From: Chryseobacterium sp. CH21
GTDB lineage: Bacteria; Bacteroidota; Bacteroidia; Flavobacteriales; Weeksellaceae
Reading direction: 5' to 3'
Length of the DNA: 64,000 nt
Assembly (NCBI RefSeq): GCF_004119445.1
Contig: NZ_QICI01000044.1
Coordinates: forward strand, 1-64,000
Positions 8,729 through 17,065 of the stretch are shown piece after piece; position 1 is the stretch's first letter; the number at the start of each line of letters is the position of its first letter. The notes beneath the pieces are model-generated. The model was not told the origin of the DNA. It did no database searches and was given only the letters and a program-made list of their open reading frames with translations. A program made the translations under genes and the position numbers.

Positions 8729-9634
8729 TTATAAATCAATTATATTTTCCCATTCCAAAACGGTTGTAAAACCTTTCTCCCAAAAATAGTTCTTATAGCC
8801 CCCAAATTTGGCACTCATTACAAAATCTCCACCCCATGCGCCTAAACTTTTGACAAATGAAGGGCAATCTGAGAATAATTTCTCTTTAACTGTCGATATT
8901 TCAAGAAAATTGGATATTTTATGCTCATGAATCATCATTAATTCGGAAAAATTTTCCAATTCATTGCATAACAATATTTTTTTTGTGAGATCGGAAAATT
9001 CATTCACCAATTCCGGAGACTTCTTTTTCGACTTGTAAAAATTTATTCCTTCTCTGCTATCTTGCTTCTGATTTAAATGAATAAAAATCAGTTCGTTTTT
9101 AAAAGATGGATTAAAATTTACCTTTTCATATTTTATCTCAGGCTTACTTTGGAAAAGCACTGCTGATTTTTCTTTCGCCACTGCAATGTCATATCCACTT
9201 CCTCCCAAGCTGATGGAGTTAAGATGAAAAGGATCAATCTCTGCCCATTCTGCAAGATTGTTCATCAGGGTAGAACTACTCCCAAGCCCATAATCTGCCG
9301 GAAACTGAAGGTTTGTTTTTAAATGGTAATTAAGATCAGTCTTGAATTTACTGTTAGAAAGCAGCTGAACATTTTGTAATGTTTTGGCAATAAATTCAGC
9401 GCTTGATGGAATATTGGTTTCTAAAATCTGCCAGTTTTTATAATCAATGACAGCTCTTAACCATAATGTATTCTGATGATAGGCTTCCCAAAGAATAAGT
9501 GACTTTCCGTCTTTTATTTCTTCAAAAAAAAACTCTTGTCCCAGCTTGGTAGGTACCGCTAAGACAAGAGCTCCATCTATTGCGAAATATTCTGAAGTAA
9601 GCATAAGCTTGCCCGGTGAAAATATCGCATTCAT
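8729..9634 (-). CDS. GYDIA family GHMP kinase
   Basis: A 301-residue member of the GHMP kinase superfamily (galactokinase, homoserine, mevalonate and phosphomevalonate kinases), of the subgroup typical of Bacteroidota and named after its GSGYDIA motif, seen here as LGGSGYDIAVAKEKS near residue 147. The N-terminus SPGKLMLTSEYFAIDG and the glycine/serine phosphate loop YGLGSSSTLMNNLAEWA (near 117) are the family's ATP-binding elements. The substrate is not established; a mevalonate-pathway role is often considered. It lies nine bases after fabD in the same direction, so the two are probably co-transcribed. Confidence 0.88.
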   Translation of the reverse strand: MNAIFSPGKLMLTSEYFAIDGALVLAVPTKLGQEFFFEEIKDGKSLILWEAYHQNTLWLRAVIDYKNWQILETNIPSSAEFIAKTLQNVQLLSNSKFKTDLNYHLKTNLQFPADYGLGSSSTLMNNLAEWAEIDPFHLNSISLGGSGYDIAVAKEKSAVLFQSKPEIKYEKVNFNPSFKNELIFIHLNQKQDSREGINFYKSKKKSPELVNEFSDLTKKILLCNELENFSELMMIHEHKISNFLEISTVKEKLFSDCPSFVKSLGAWGGDFVMSAKFGGYKNYFWEKGFTTVLEWENIIDL

Positions 9635-9643
9635 ATATTTTTA

Positions 9644-10519
9644 TTAGATTGCAGAAACTGCGTCTACAGATCCATCAATTTTTTTGATCAATCCCTGTAG
9701 GGTCTTACCTGGCCCTACTTCTACGAAGTTAGTGGCACCATCTTTAATCATATTCTGTACAGACTGAGTCCATTTTACAGGACCTGTAAGCTGAGCGATA
9801 AGATTTTGTTTAATCTCATCAGGATTGGTTACCGCTGTAGTAGTAATATTCTGATATACAGGAATAGTTGCTTTTCTGAATTTTGTGTTTTCAATCGCTG
9901 CTGCCAGTCTTTCCTGTGCAGGCTGCATCAAGGGTGAATGGAAAGCTCCGTTTACGGGTAATAATAATGCTCTCTTCGCTCCTGCTTCTTTCAGCTTAAT
10001 GCAAGCTTCTTCTACTGAAGGTGTTTCTCCTGAGATTACTAATTGCCCCGGGCAGTTATAGTTTGCCGGAACAACAATTCCGCTGATTTGTGCACAGATT
10101 TCTTCAACCTTAGCATCTTCTAATCCTAAGATAGCTGCCATTGAACTTGGATTGGCATCACAAGCTTCCTGCATAGCTTTTGCTCTTTCAGAAACTAATT
10201 TCAAACCGTCATCAAAGGATAAAACTCCGTTGGCAACCAAAGCTGAAAACTCACCTAAAGAGTGTCCTGCAACCATTTCAGCACCAAGACCATTTACGGC
10301 TTTTAATGCGGCTACTGAATGTATAAATATTGAAGGCTGGGTAACCTCTGTTTTCTTAAGATCCGCATCCGTGCCATTAAACATAATGGAGAGAATGTCG
10401 AAACCTAAAATTTCATTGGCAGATTCCATCAGATCTTTAATATCTTTTCTAGAATCATACAATTCTTTTCCCATTCCTACGAACTGAGAACCCTGCCCTG
10501 GAAATACAAGTGCTTTCAT
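9644..10519 (-). CDS. fabD: ACP S-malonyltransferase
   Basis: Moves the malonyl group from malonyl-CoA to acyl carrier protein, supplying fatty acid elongation. The 291-residue protein starts KALVFPGQGSQFVGMG, carries the nucleophile Ser in GHSLGEFSA near residue 86, the conserved Arg in SERAKAMQ, and the catalytic His in NGAFHSPLM near 194, and ends with the usual VGPGKTLQGLIKKI. It leads a two-gene unit with the GYDIA kinase. A TATATTTG element lies about 20 bases before its start. Confidence 0.97.
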   Translation of the reverse strand: MKALVFPGQGSQFVGMGKELYDSRKDIKDLMESANEILGFDILSIMFNGTDADLKKTEVTQPSIFIHSVAALKAVNGLGAEMVAGHSLGEFSALVANGVLSFDDGLKLVSERAKAMQEACDANPSSMAAILGLEDAKVEEICAQISGIVVPANYNCPGQLVISGETPSVEEACIKLKEAGAKRALLLPVNGAFHSPLMQPAQERLAAAIENTKFRKATIPVYQNITTTAVTNPDEIKQNLIAQLTGPVKWTQSVQNMIKDGATNFVEVGPGKTLQGLIKKIDGSVDAVSAI

Positions 10520-10539
10520 GTATTGAATTAAATATTATG

Positions 10540-10547
10540 CAAATATA
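10540..10547 (-). promoter_or_regulatory. -7 promoter element of fabD
   Basis: TATATTTG on the minus strand fits TAnnTTTG exactly. The nearest TTG lies only 13 bases upstream, shorter than usual, so the -33 part is uncertain. Confidence 0.45.
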
Positions 10548-10589
10548 ATTATAATGTTAACAATATTCTTTTAAACAGTTATAAATCAT

Positions 10590-12563
10590 TTAAGGTACTA
10601 ACCTGATTACTCTATAACCGGTATTTACATAAGCACCATTAGCTTTAGATTTTACAAACTCAAATTTTGTAGCAAGCTGAGTCTGCACCTTATTCATCTG
10701 TTTAAAGATCTCTCCTTTTTTATTTTCTCTGGTTAACATGTCATTGACAACATCAAAACCTACGATAGCATATTTCGGCGGAGTTTTACAGTATTTGTTT
10801 TTATAAGCAGCCAGAATTTCTTTTTCAAAGTTTCCGTCTGTATTGATCTTTCTATCCATCAAATATACAAGACTTGCCTGGCTTAGCTCATCTACTCTCT
10901 TCTCAAAAGTTGGAGAATAAAACATACTGAATGCCTTCATTCCCTGTACTTCTTTAGACATAGCAGCAATTCTGTTGGCAAAAGCATCCCCTGCTGTATT
11001 ATCATCACTGGCTAAAATGGCAATAACTGGTGCAGACTGTCCTGTCATCATATTCTGATCCGGCTGAATATCTGCCGAAGAGTTAACAATAATAATATTT
11101 GGATTTTTTACTGCTTTTTCAAGTCCTGCTTTGATATAGTTTGCATCTTCTTTTTTAGCGTCTGCTACTATATATATTTTCTGATCAGAATAAATTCCTT
11201 TTACTTCTTCTACAATCTTATCAGCATAGGTCTGATTGTTGGTTTCAACAATAATAAGATTACTGTAGTTATATAATTCCGGAGAGTTGGCAAATGGTGC
11301 CACAATCGGGATTTTCTGATTTTTGGTAAAATCAAGAACATCAATGACATTGGACTTAAAGAAAGGTCCGATAATAAGATCTGTATTATCAGGATTGATC
11401 TGTGTCAAAGAATTTTTGAATGAAGCTTCATTTCCTGAATCCACTACTTTAATGTCCAGTTTTTGGCCTCCTCTTGCATTTCTTTCGATAGCAAGCTTAG
11501 CTCCCGTCAAAAAGTCAAGAGCCATACTTCTGTATTGAGTTTCGTTGGTACTGTACCCAAACGGAAGCATAAGGATAACACTAAGAGCGTCTCCGTTTTT
11601 CTTTATATAAGCTGCATCCTGTTTTTTGATTTTTAAAACCATTCCGGTTTTTAATCCATGTGAAAGGTCAGGATTAAGTGCTATAAGTTCATCTATTGAA
11701 ATACCAAATTTATTCACAATAGAGAATACAGTATCTCCTTGTTGAACGGTATAGGTTACATAATCATCCCCCGCAGCAACGTTGGAAGAGGTAGTTGATT
11801 TTTCGTTTCCTGAATCCATTTTTGCTTTTGGATTCGTAGATTCAACCACTGTTTCAGAGCTGTTGGTATTATTAGTGCTGGATTTTTTTATTTTAATAGT
11901 ATCACCAGGTTTAAGTCCTTTTTCTTCCAATCCTGGATTTAAAGCATAAAGATCCTGCTGGCTGATTCCAAACTGCTTTGTAATTCTATAATAATTGTCT
12001 TTAGACTGAATCACATAAGATTCTCCTTCTACAGCAGTGGTAACAACGGTAGGTGTAATTGTTGTTATTGTTTTTTCTACAGGGGGTTCAGCATGTTTTT
12101 CTGCTGTTACAGCCTGTTGAGTACCTCCATATTTTTTGATACTTGCAAGAGGTAAAGTAATCTCGTCTCCGATTTTCATGTGAGAATCCAGTTCAGGATT
12201 CAGTTTTCTCAAATCGGTTTCAGAAATTCTGTATTGTTTTGTGATACCGTAAATGGTCTGCTTTGGCTGTAAAACAATTTTCCCCAAAGAAGAAGTACTT
12301 GTGCTTACAATTGCTTTTTCAGCTGGAGCTGATTTGGTAACAGCTGCTGTAGCTGTTTTCTCTGATTTAATTGTTAAAACATCTCCGATAGCCAATTTAC
12401 CATCTTTATGTTTTGGGTTGAGCTTCAGCAATTCATCTACAGTTATTCCATACTTTTTTGCAATGTTGTAAGGATTATCACCTTGCACAACGGTATGTGA
12501 TTTCTGGGCTGAAACTCCCAAAACCATACATAAACTGGATAGAATAAAAAACCTCTTTATCAT
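10590..12563 (-). CDS. LysM-repeat protein fused to a type 1 periplasmic-binding domain
   Basis: A 657-residue exported protein. After a signal peptide (ending VSAQ) come four LysM peptidoglycan-binding modules, at about residues 23-66, 97-140, 178-222 and 269-313, each with the form xxGDxxxxIxxxxGIxxxxLxxLNP, separated by Ser/Thr/Lys-rich linkers. The C-terminal half (about 325-657, from LSVILMLPFGYSTN) resembles type 1 periplasmic-binding proteins of the branched-chain amino acid or receptor class (DLIIGPFFKSN, IPIVAPFANSPELYNYSN, AIVGFDVVNDML). It is probably a periplasmic, wall-anchored ligand sensor or scaffold; the ligand is unknown. It has its own full promoter inside the end of bshC. 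Confidence 0.85.
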   Translation of the reverse strand: MIKRFFILSSLCMVLGVSAQKSHTVVQGDNPYNIAKKYGITVDELLKLNPKHKDGKLAIGDVLTIKSEKTATAAVTKSAPAEKAIVSTSTSSLGKIVLQPKQTIYGITKQYRISETDLRKLNPELDSHMKIGDEITLPLASIKKYGGTQQAVTAEKHAEPPVEKTITTITPTVVTTAVEGESYVIQSKDNYYRITKQFGISQQDLYALNPGLEEKGLKPGDTIKIKKSSTNNTNSSETVVESTNPKAKMDSGNEKSTTSSNVAAGDDYVTYTVQQGDTVFSIVNKFGISIDELIALNPDLSHGLKTGMVLKIKKQDAAYIKKNGDALSVILMLPFGYSTNETQYRSMALDFLTGAKLAIERNARGGQKLDIKVVDSGNEASFKNSLTQINPDNTDLIIGPFFKSNVIDVLDFTKNQKIPIVAPFANSPELYNYSNLIIVETNNQTYADKIVEEVKGIYSDQKIYIVADAKKEDANYIKAGLEKAVKNPNIIIVNSSADIQPDQNMMTGQSAPVIAILASDDNTAGDAFANRIAAMSKEVQGMKAFSMFYSPTFEKRVDELSQASLVYLMDRKINTDGNFEKEILAAYKNKYCKTPPKYAIVGFDVVNDMLTRENKKGEIFKQMNKVQTQLATKFEFVKSKANGAYVNTGYRVIRLVP

Positions 12564-12582
12564 ATTCGATAATTATAATTTA

Positions 12583-12612
12583 CAAAAATACTTCTTTAAA
12601 ATTAAATGGCAA
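12583..12612 (-). promoter_or_regulatory. Promoter of the LysM fusion gene
   Basis: Minus strand TTG (12612-12610), 19 bases, TATTTTTG (12590-12583), an exact match to the Bacteroidota consensus. It lies 20 bases before the ATG, and its -33 part overlaps the last codons of bshC. Confidence 0.65.
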
Positions 12613-14188
12613 CAATTATTAATTTTGAATCTTGAACGACCATTTCCTCTAAACAATTTTCAAGCCACGAATAACCATAATCTGAAAAGAATACACTAAA
12701 ATTATAAACTCTTTCCTGCCATGTTTTTGCAGGATGAACATCTAAAAACAGATTTTCAAGTCTTTCCAGCAATTCATTCTGTTTTATTTTTTCGGCATGA
12801 AGCAAACGTTTTTTCATTCTTTTAAATGACTTTAGTTGTCTTACTTCTTCAGCCTTCACCATATTTCCGAAAGATTTTTCAGTAGTTTCTGCAGAAGTTC
12901 TCAGTGCAGAGAAATTGCTGATTAGTGACTCTTCTTTCTCTTCCAGTAATTGTAAAATCGGATTATCTTTTAAAATTTTCTGATTGGTAAGCACTGTAAA
13001 ATTCTGAAAGAAATCTTCAATTTTAAGATCCAGTTTCTCAATTTTCCCTACAGTTTTCTCTTTCAGGAAAAGCATTGAATTTCTTGGAATCAAAATAGGG
13101 AAAGAAATCGAAATTTTGGAGAAATAATCTTTCAATTCCAGCCAGTACATAATTTCGGCATTTCCTCCAATATAGGCCAGATTAGGAAGTACGTTTTCCT
13201 GATACACCGGACGCATTAAGGCATTCGGACTGAATCTTTCAGGATGATTTTCCAACTCGTTAAGAATTTCTTCTTCAGTAAACTGAATCGTTTTATCTAC
13301 AATGATATATTTCTGTCCATTAAATTCTATTCTATCTCTGGTTTCAGAAAGATAGAAAAGATTAATTTCACGAGGATTTACCTGAACCTTTCCATATTTT
13401 TCTGTCAGAAGATCTACTTTATTTTTGGAGTTTTTCTGTAAACTAAAATGAAGAAGTTCATCTTTAAAAATCTCCTTCATCTGGCTTTTAAGTTCCTTAG
13501 AATCTCCATCTAAAATCAAAAGTCCAAATTCTGAAAAAAGACGGTTGACAAGAATCTTAATTGCTTTAGTTAAAGTATTTCCGGATTTATAAGCTTCTTT
13601 CATCATCAAGATCAGCTCTGTTCCGAAGATAGAGTCTTTGAATTCTTTTTCAAATTCAGAAATAAAATAGGTGTCGCTGATTTCAATTCTCCCTACAGGA
13701 CCTCCTGATTTCTCGTTGGTTTCGTAATAATTATTTTCGGTCTTAAAGTGATTGATCTCTGCGAAATCATGATCTTCCGAAGCCATCCAATAGATTGGGA
13801 CGAAATTAAAATCTGGAAACTTTTCTTTCAGATACGTACATGTCTTAATAGTCTGAAGAATTTTATATACGAAGAACACAGGTCCTGAAAACAGATTCAG
13901 CTGATGTCCTGTTGTAATTGTAAATGTATTAGGCAGCTTAAGATGATCTAGATTTTCTCTTTGTTTTGAGGAAAGAGTGAAATCCGAAAGCTGGCTTTCA
14001 AGTACTCCAGATAAAGTTTCTCTCTTTTCTGATGAAAAGGAGTCTTTTTTAAGATGAATTTGTTGTCTGAAATGATCTAAAGAAAATGTATTATTTTCAA
14101 AACCCTCAATTTTTTGATTTAAAAAATCTTTTACGAGCTGAGGAATGCTTTCGATATCGTTAAATGATATTTTATTAATTGTTTTCAA
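12602..14188 (-). CDS. bshC: Bacillithiol biosynthesis cysteine-adding enzyme BshC
   Basis: Joins cysteine to glucosaminyl-malate in the last step of bacillithiol synthesis. The 528-residue length fits the family. Recognisable blocks are TTGHQLNLFSGPVFFVYKIL near residue 92 (Rossmann-like nucleotide loop), PIYWMASEDHDFAEINH near 132 and RPVYQENVLPNLAYIGGNAE near 316, followed by the long coiled-coil region rich in Glu and Lys (about 390-475). The only reasonable start is a TTG at 14188, 12 bases after the porin stop, so it is probably translated from the porin transcript. bshA and bshB are not in the window. Confidence 0.93.
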   Translation of the reverse strand: MKTINKISFNDIESIPQLVKDFLNQKIEGFENNTFSLDHFRQQIHLKKDSFSSEKRETLSGVLESQLSDFTLSSKQRENLDHLKLPNTFTITTGHQLNLFSGPVFFVYKILQTIKTCTYLKEKFPDFNFVPIYWMASEDHDFAEINHFKTENNYYETNEKSGGPVGRIEISDTYFISEFEKEFKDSIFGTELILMMKEAYKSGNTLTKAIKILVNRLFSEFGLLILDGDSKELKSQMKEIFKDELLHFSLQKNSKNKVDLLTEKYGKVQVNPREINLFYLSETRDRIEFNGQKYIIVDKTIQFTEEEILNELENHPERFSPNALMRPVYQENVLPNLAYIGGNAEIMYWLELKDYFSKISISFPILIPRNSMLFLKEKTVGKIEKLDLKIEDFFQNFTVLTNQKILKDNPILQLLEEKEESLISNFSALRTSAETTEKSFGNMVKAEEVRQLKSFKRMKKRLLHAEKIKQNELLERLENLFLDVHPAKTWQERVYNFSVFFSDYGYSWLENCLEEMVVQDSKLIIVAI

Positions 14189-14200
14189 CCTGTACAGTTT

Positions 14201-16141
14201 TTAGTTGAACAAATACCACACAATCCCAATGTTCAGTCTGAAATCATATACCGGGTAATGTGGAAATGCATATGCTTTGTTATTGGAAATAACGGTTCCT
14301 ATCTGCTGACCTTCTATGAAAAAGAACATCTTTTTCACTTTCATATTGATATAGATATCTGCGATAGGCTGCCCTCCAATTGAAAAAGAATCTGCTCGCG
14401 GAAGAATATATTCGTTAAGAACAGGGAAATATTCTCTTGAAGCAAATTTCGAAAAATAATATACTTTAACCCCTGCCTGAATCTCCGCTGCTTTTTTGAA
14501 TGCCTGTGTCTGATAGAAGAAATTGGCTCTACCAATAAAACTTGGTAAAGGAAGTAATTGTTTATTAGTCAGCGTATTTTGGAAATGCAGTCTTGTATTC
14601 AGATGGAATTTGTTGAAGCTGAATGTAGCTTCTCCTCCGATCTGAGATATGTTCACAGAGTTATTACTTTGCTTCGGACTCATACTGCTGTCAAAGTATG
14701 TATAGTTATCTATTCTGAAATAATTGGCAAAAATTTCAGTTTTAAACCATTTTAGATTGATACTTCCCCCTACTTCCATGACAGACTGATTTTTTGCATT
14801 TTCCAGATAATAATTGAAATTATTGTAAACGGAAGTATTCATTAAATAATTGAATGAAGGGTATGCATTTTGGAAGTTTACCTTTGCATTAACAAAGTAA
14901 TCTTTGATTGGCTCAAATTTCAGATTATTGGTTGTTTTGAGATAGCTTTTAAACTGGCTTCCGTTTGAAAATTCCAGGAATGAGTTCAATTGAATCTTAT
15001 CCCAAAGTTTTACCTGCAGATTTCCTACAGCTCCGATTCTGTTTTCTTTAAGTTCATTCGGAAAAGGAAATGCATTATTAATAGACGCAATATCTGTTAC
15101 CCCAAACTTAATGATCTGATAACGTAGCCCAGCATCCAGCTTGAATCTCTCATTATTAAAGATCAAGCTTACCGTATTGCTGAAATTTTCGGAGTATTTT
15201 TTTGTGGTTAGCGGAAAACCACTTACTAAATCCGTTGGAGCATCATACCAATAGGTTTCCGGAGTTGTTTGGTTATAATAATATTTATTTCCCTGATGAG
15301 AAAGAATATGTCTTATACTAAATGGAAATTTCTCAGAATTAAATGGTTTAAATTCCTGACTCAAATAGTATCTTCTGTAAGCAAACTGTGAGCTGGAAGA
15401 AGCTAAACTTACCTGAGCATTCTGTCTGTTGCTATAATTACTATCCCCATTCATGAATAGATTATCTTCCGTAATACCACCACTTTCCTGATTGTTTACA
15501 TTCTGGTGAAGATAGTGAGCAAAAAGTTCATAGTTTCCACTTTTTGAAACATAATGGCCTGAGAAAAGTGTATTGTTATTTGCGGCTAATGAGTTTCTGT
15601 AAAGTCCCTGAGAACGCAGTCCCATATATTCAAGTGCAAAATTGAATCTCTTCCCGATATTCTGGGTATAAGTGGATCTCAGAGCAGCTCCGTTTCGCAT
15701 TGCATTGTGATAAATAAATGTAGCAGTAGGTGTTTTTACGTCATAATATTTCACATCATTTGCTCCAATGATCATATACGATTTATTGGATGGCAATAAG
15801 GAAAGATTCTCTTCAGCATTAACTTCGAAAACAAGAGGATTGAATCCCGCCCCAATGTTGGCAGGCTGTATTCTTCCAAAGTTATCTTTATTATTTTGCT
15901 GTGAAAAGATATATGTTTTATCAAAAGTCATTACGGTATCAAAGACTTTCTTTTCAGAAAACTGAGTCTGATACAGGTAATCATTAATAGTAGGTTTGAA
16001 AATTTTCAGGGAATCTTTCTTCCCGGAATCGATCACCAATGTGTCTTCTTTTTTGGTTTGAGGCTTGGTATCAGCTTTATTAACAACCTGAGCCTTGGAT
16101 ACAAAACTTAAAGACAAGAGTATGAAAAGGATGTACTTCAT
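14201..16141 (-). CDS. Putative outer membrane porin (Porin_10 type)
   Basis: A 646-residue exported beta-barrel protein. After a signal peptide ending KAQ, it has a charged Lys/Asp linker (residues 20-45) and then the conserved opening of this Bacteroidota porin family: FKPTINDYLYQTQFSEKK and the later NFGRIQPANIGAGFNPLVFE (each 20 residues or fewer). The rest alternates aromatic and polar residues, as in barrel strands, ending with an aromatic-rich C-terminus (IGIVWYLFN). Substrate unknown. It is transcribed before bshC with a 12-base gap. A TATTTTTG element lies 18 bases before the ATG. Confidence 0.85.
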   Translation of the reverse strand: MKYILFILLSLSFVSKAQVVNKADTKPQTKKEDTLVIDSGKKDSLKIFKPTINDYLYQTQFSEKKVFDTVMTFDKTYIFSQQNNKDNFGRIQPANIGAGFNPLVFEVNAEENLSLLPSNKSYMIIGANDVKYYDVKTPTATFIYHNAMRNGAALRSTYTQNIGKRFNFALEYMGLRSQGLYRNSLAANNNTLFSGHYVSKSGNYELFAHYLHQNVNNQESGGITEDNLFMNGDSNYSNRQNAQVSLASSSSQFAYRRYYLSQEFKPFNSEKFPFSIRHILSHQGNKYYYNQTTPETYWYDAPTDLVSGFPLTTKKYSENFSNTVSLIFNNERFKLDAGLRYQIIKFGVTDIASINNAFPFPNELKENRIGAVGNLQVKLWDKIQLNSFLEFSNGSQFKSYLKTTNNLKFEPIKDYFVNAKVNFQNAYPSFNYLMNTSVYNNFNYYLENAKNQSVMEVGGSINLKWFKTEIFANYFRIDNYTYFDSSMSPKQSNNSVNISQIGGEATFSFNKFHLNTRLHFQNTLTNKQLLPLPSFIGRANFFYQTQAFKKAAEIQAGVKVYYFSKFASREYFPVLNEYILPRADSFSIGGQPIADIYINMKVKKMFFFIEGQQIGTVISNNKAYAFPHYPVYDFRLNIGIVWYLFN

Positions 16142-16158
16142 TATTCATTATTGTACAG

Positions 16159-16166
16159 CAAAAATA
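16159..16166 (-). promoter_or_regulatory. -7 promoter element of the porin-bshC unit
   Basis: TATTTTTG on the minus strand, 18 bases upstream of the porin ATG and directly downstream of the preceding operon's terminator. No TTG is seen at the right spacing. Confidence 0.4.
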
Positions 16167-16182
16167 AGAAATAAAAGGACAT

Positions 16183-16210
16183 AAAAAACCCCACAAAAGA
16201 TGTGGGGTTT
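16183..16210 (-). terminator. Rho-independent terminator of the second susCD operon
   Basis: A ten-base perfect stem (AAACCCCACA / TGTGGGGTTT) with a five-base loop, followed on the minus strand by a T run. It lies 24 bases after the lipoprotein gene stop. Confidence 0.9.
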
Positions 16211-16233
16211 GAGATATTTTTATTAGAAAAATT

Positions 16234-17040
16234 TTAGTTTTTCACTAAGACAAATTTATTACCGCTAGAAGTACCTGCCGCTCCTGAGAAAGTAAGAGCA
16301 GAAATATTTATACCACTAGTACAAAAGTTAACTGTCCCAGTACCACTTACATTCATATTACCTGTAGTTCCTCCATAGCTAAAAGCTTCATTGGAAGCTA
16401 CTGTAATATTTCCATTATTCTGAACAGTAACAAGCATGTAAGATGTAGTTGGATTGCTAATATAAATATTGCTGGTTGACAATATCTTAAATTGGTTAGC
16501 AGCAGGACCTGGCTGTATAGTAATCGTTGCTCCTGGTGAATAATCTTCCCAAGTATCCGTTACCACCTTATACGTTCCCGTGAATCCAGACATATTAAAT
16601 GGACATTCTAATGAATATTTCATTGTATGAACCTGGTTGAATGTAGCATTGCCAACTGAGGGAGAAGAAATCTTAAAAGTAATTGTTTTTTGAGTTTCCG
16701 TAGCTCCACTTTCTAATAATTGTACTTTAAAACTACCAACCTTCTGCCCCGCAGCAAGATTATCTGTTTTATTTATAATCTTGAAGTCTACACCTTCTAC
16801 CGCTGTAGAATTAGCAGCATCAACAGCAATTTTTACTTCTGTATTTTGTTTTGCTTCACTTAAAGTAGTATACACCACTGCAACTTCTTTAGATGTTGAT
16901 CCTTTTACTACTGTAGCCTCTGAGCTTACAGCACCAAAACTCACAAAATTATCACCGTCATACACTGCATCGTCTCTCTCTGAACAAGCAGAGATCATTA
17001 ATGCAAAAATCGGAATACTTAAATATTTTAAAATTTTCAT
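16234..17040 (-). CDS. Surface lipoprotein of a SusCD locus
   Basis: A 268-residue lipoprotein with lipobox ISAC (Cys19) followed by SERDD, an acidic stretch that fits the surface-export signal of Bacteroidota lipoproteins. Residues about 40-140 read like a Calx-beta or DUF4843-like immunoglobulin-type domain (VDAANSTAVEGVDFKI, ITFKISSPSVGNATF). The C-terminal part is a Gly/Thr/Ser-rich beta domain (FTGTYKVVTDTWEDYSPG onward). It is the third gene of the susC-susD operon, 25 bases after susD, so it is likely an accessory glycan or peptide-binding protein at the cell surface. No enzyme motifs are seen. Confidence 0.75.
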   Translation of the reverse strand: MKILKYLSIPIFALMISACSERDDAVYDGDNFVSFGAVSSEATVVKGSTSKEVAVVYTTLSEAKQNTEVKIAVDAANSTAVEGVDFKIINKTDNLAAGQKVGSFKVQLLESGATETQKTITFKISSPSVGNATFNQVHTMKYSLECPFNMSGFTGTYKVVTDTWEDYSPGATITIQPGPAANQFKILSTSNIYISNPTTSYMLVTVQNNGNITVASNEAFSYGGTTGNMNVSGTGTVNFCTSGINISALTFSGAAGTSSGNKFVLVKN

Positions 17041-17065
17041 AGCTAAAATTCGCTTTTAATTAATA

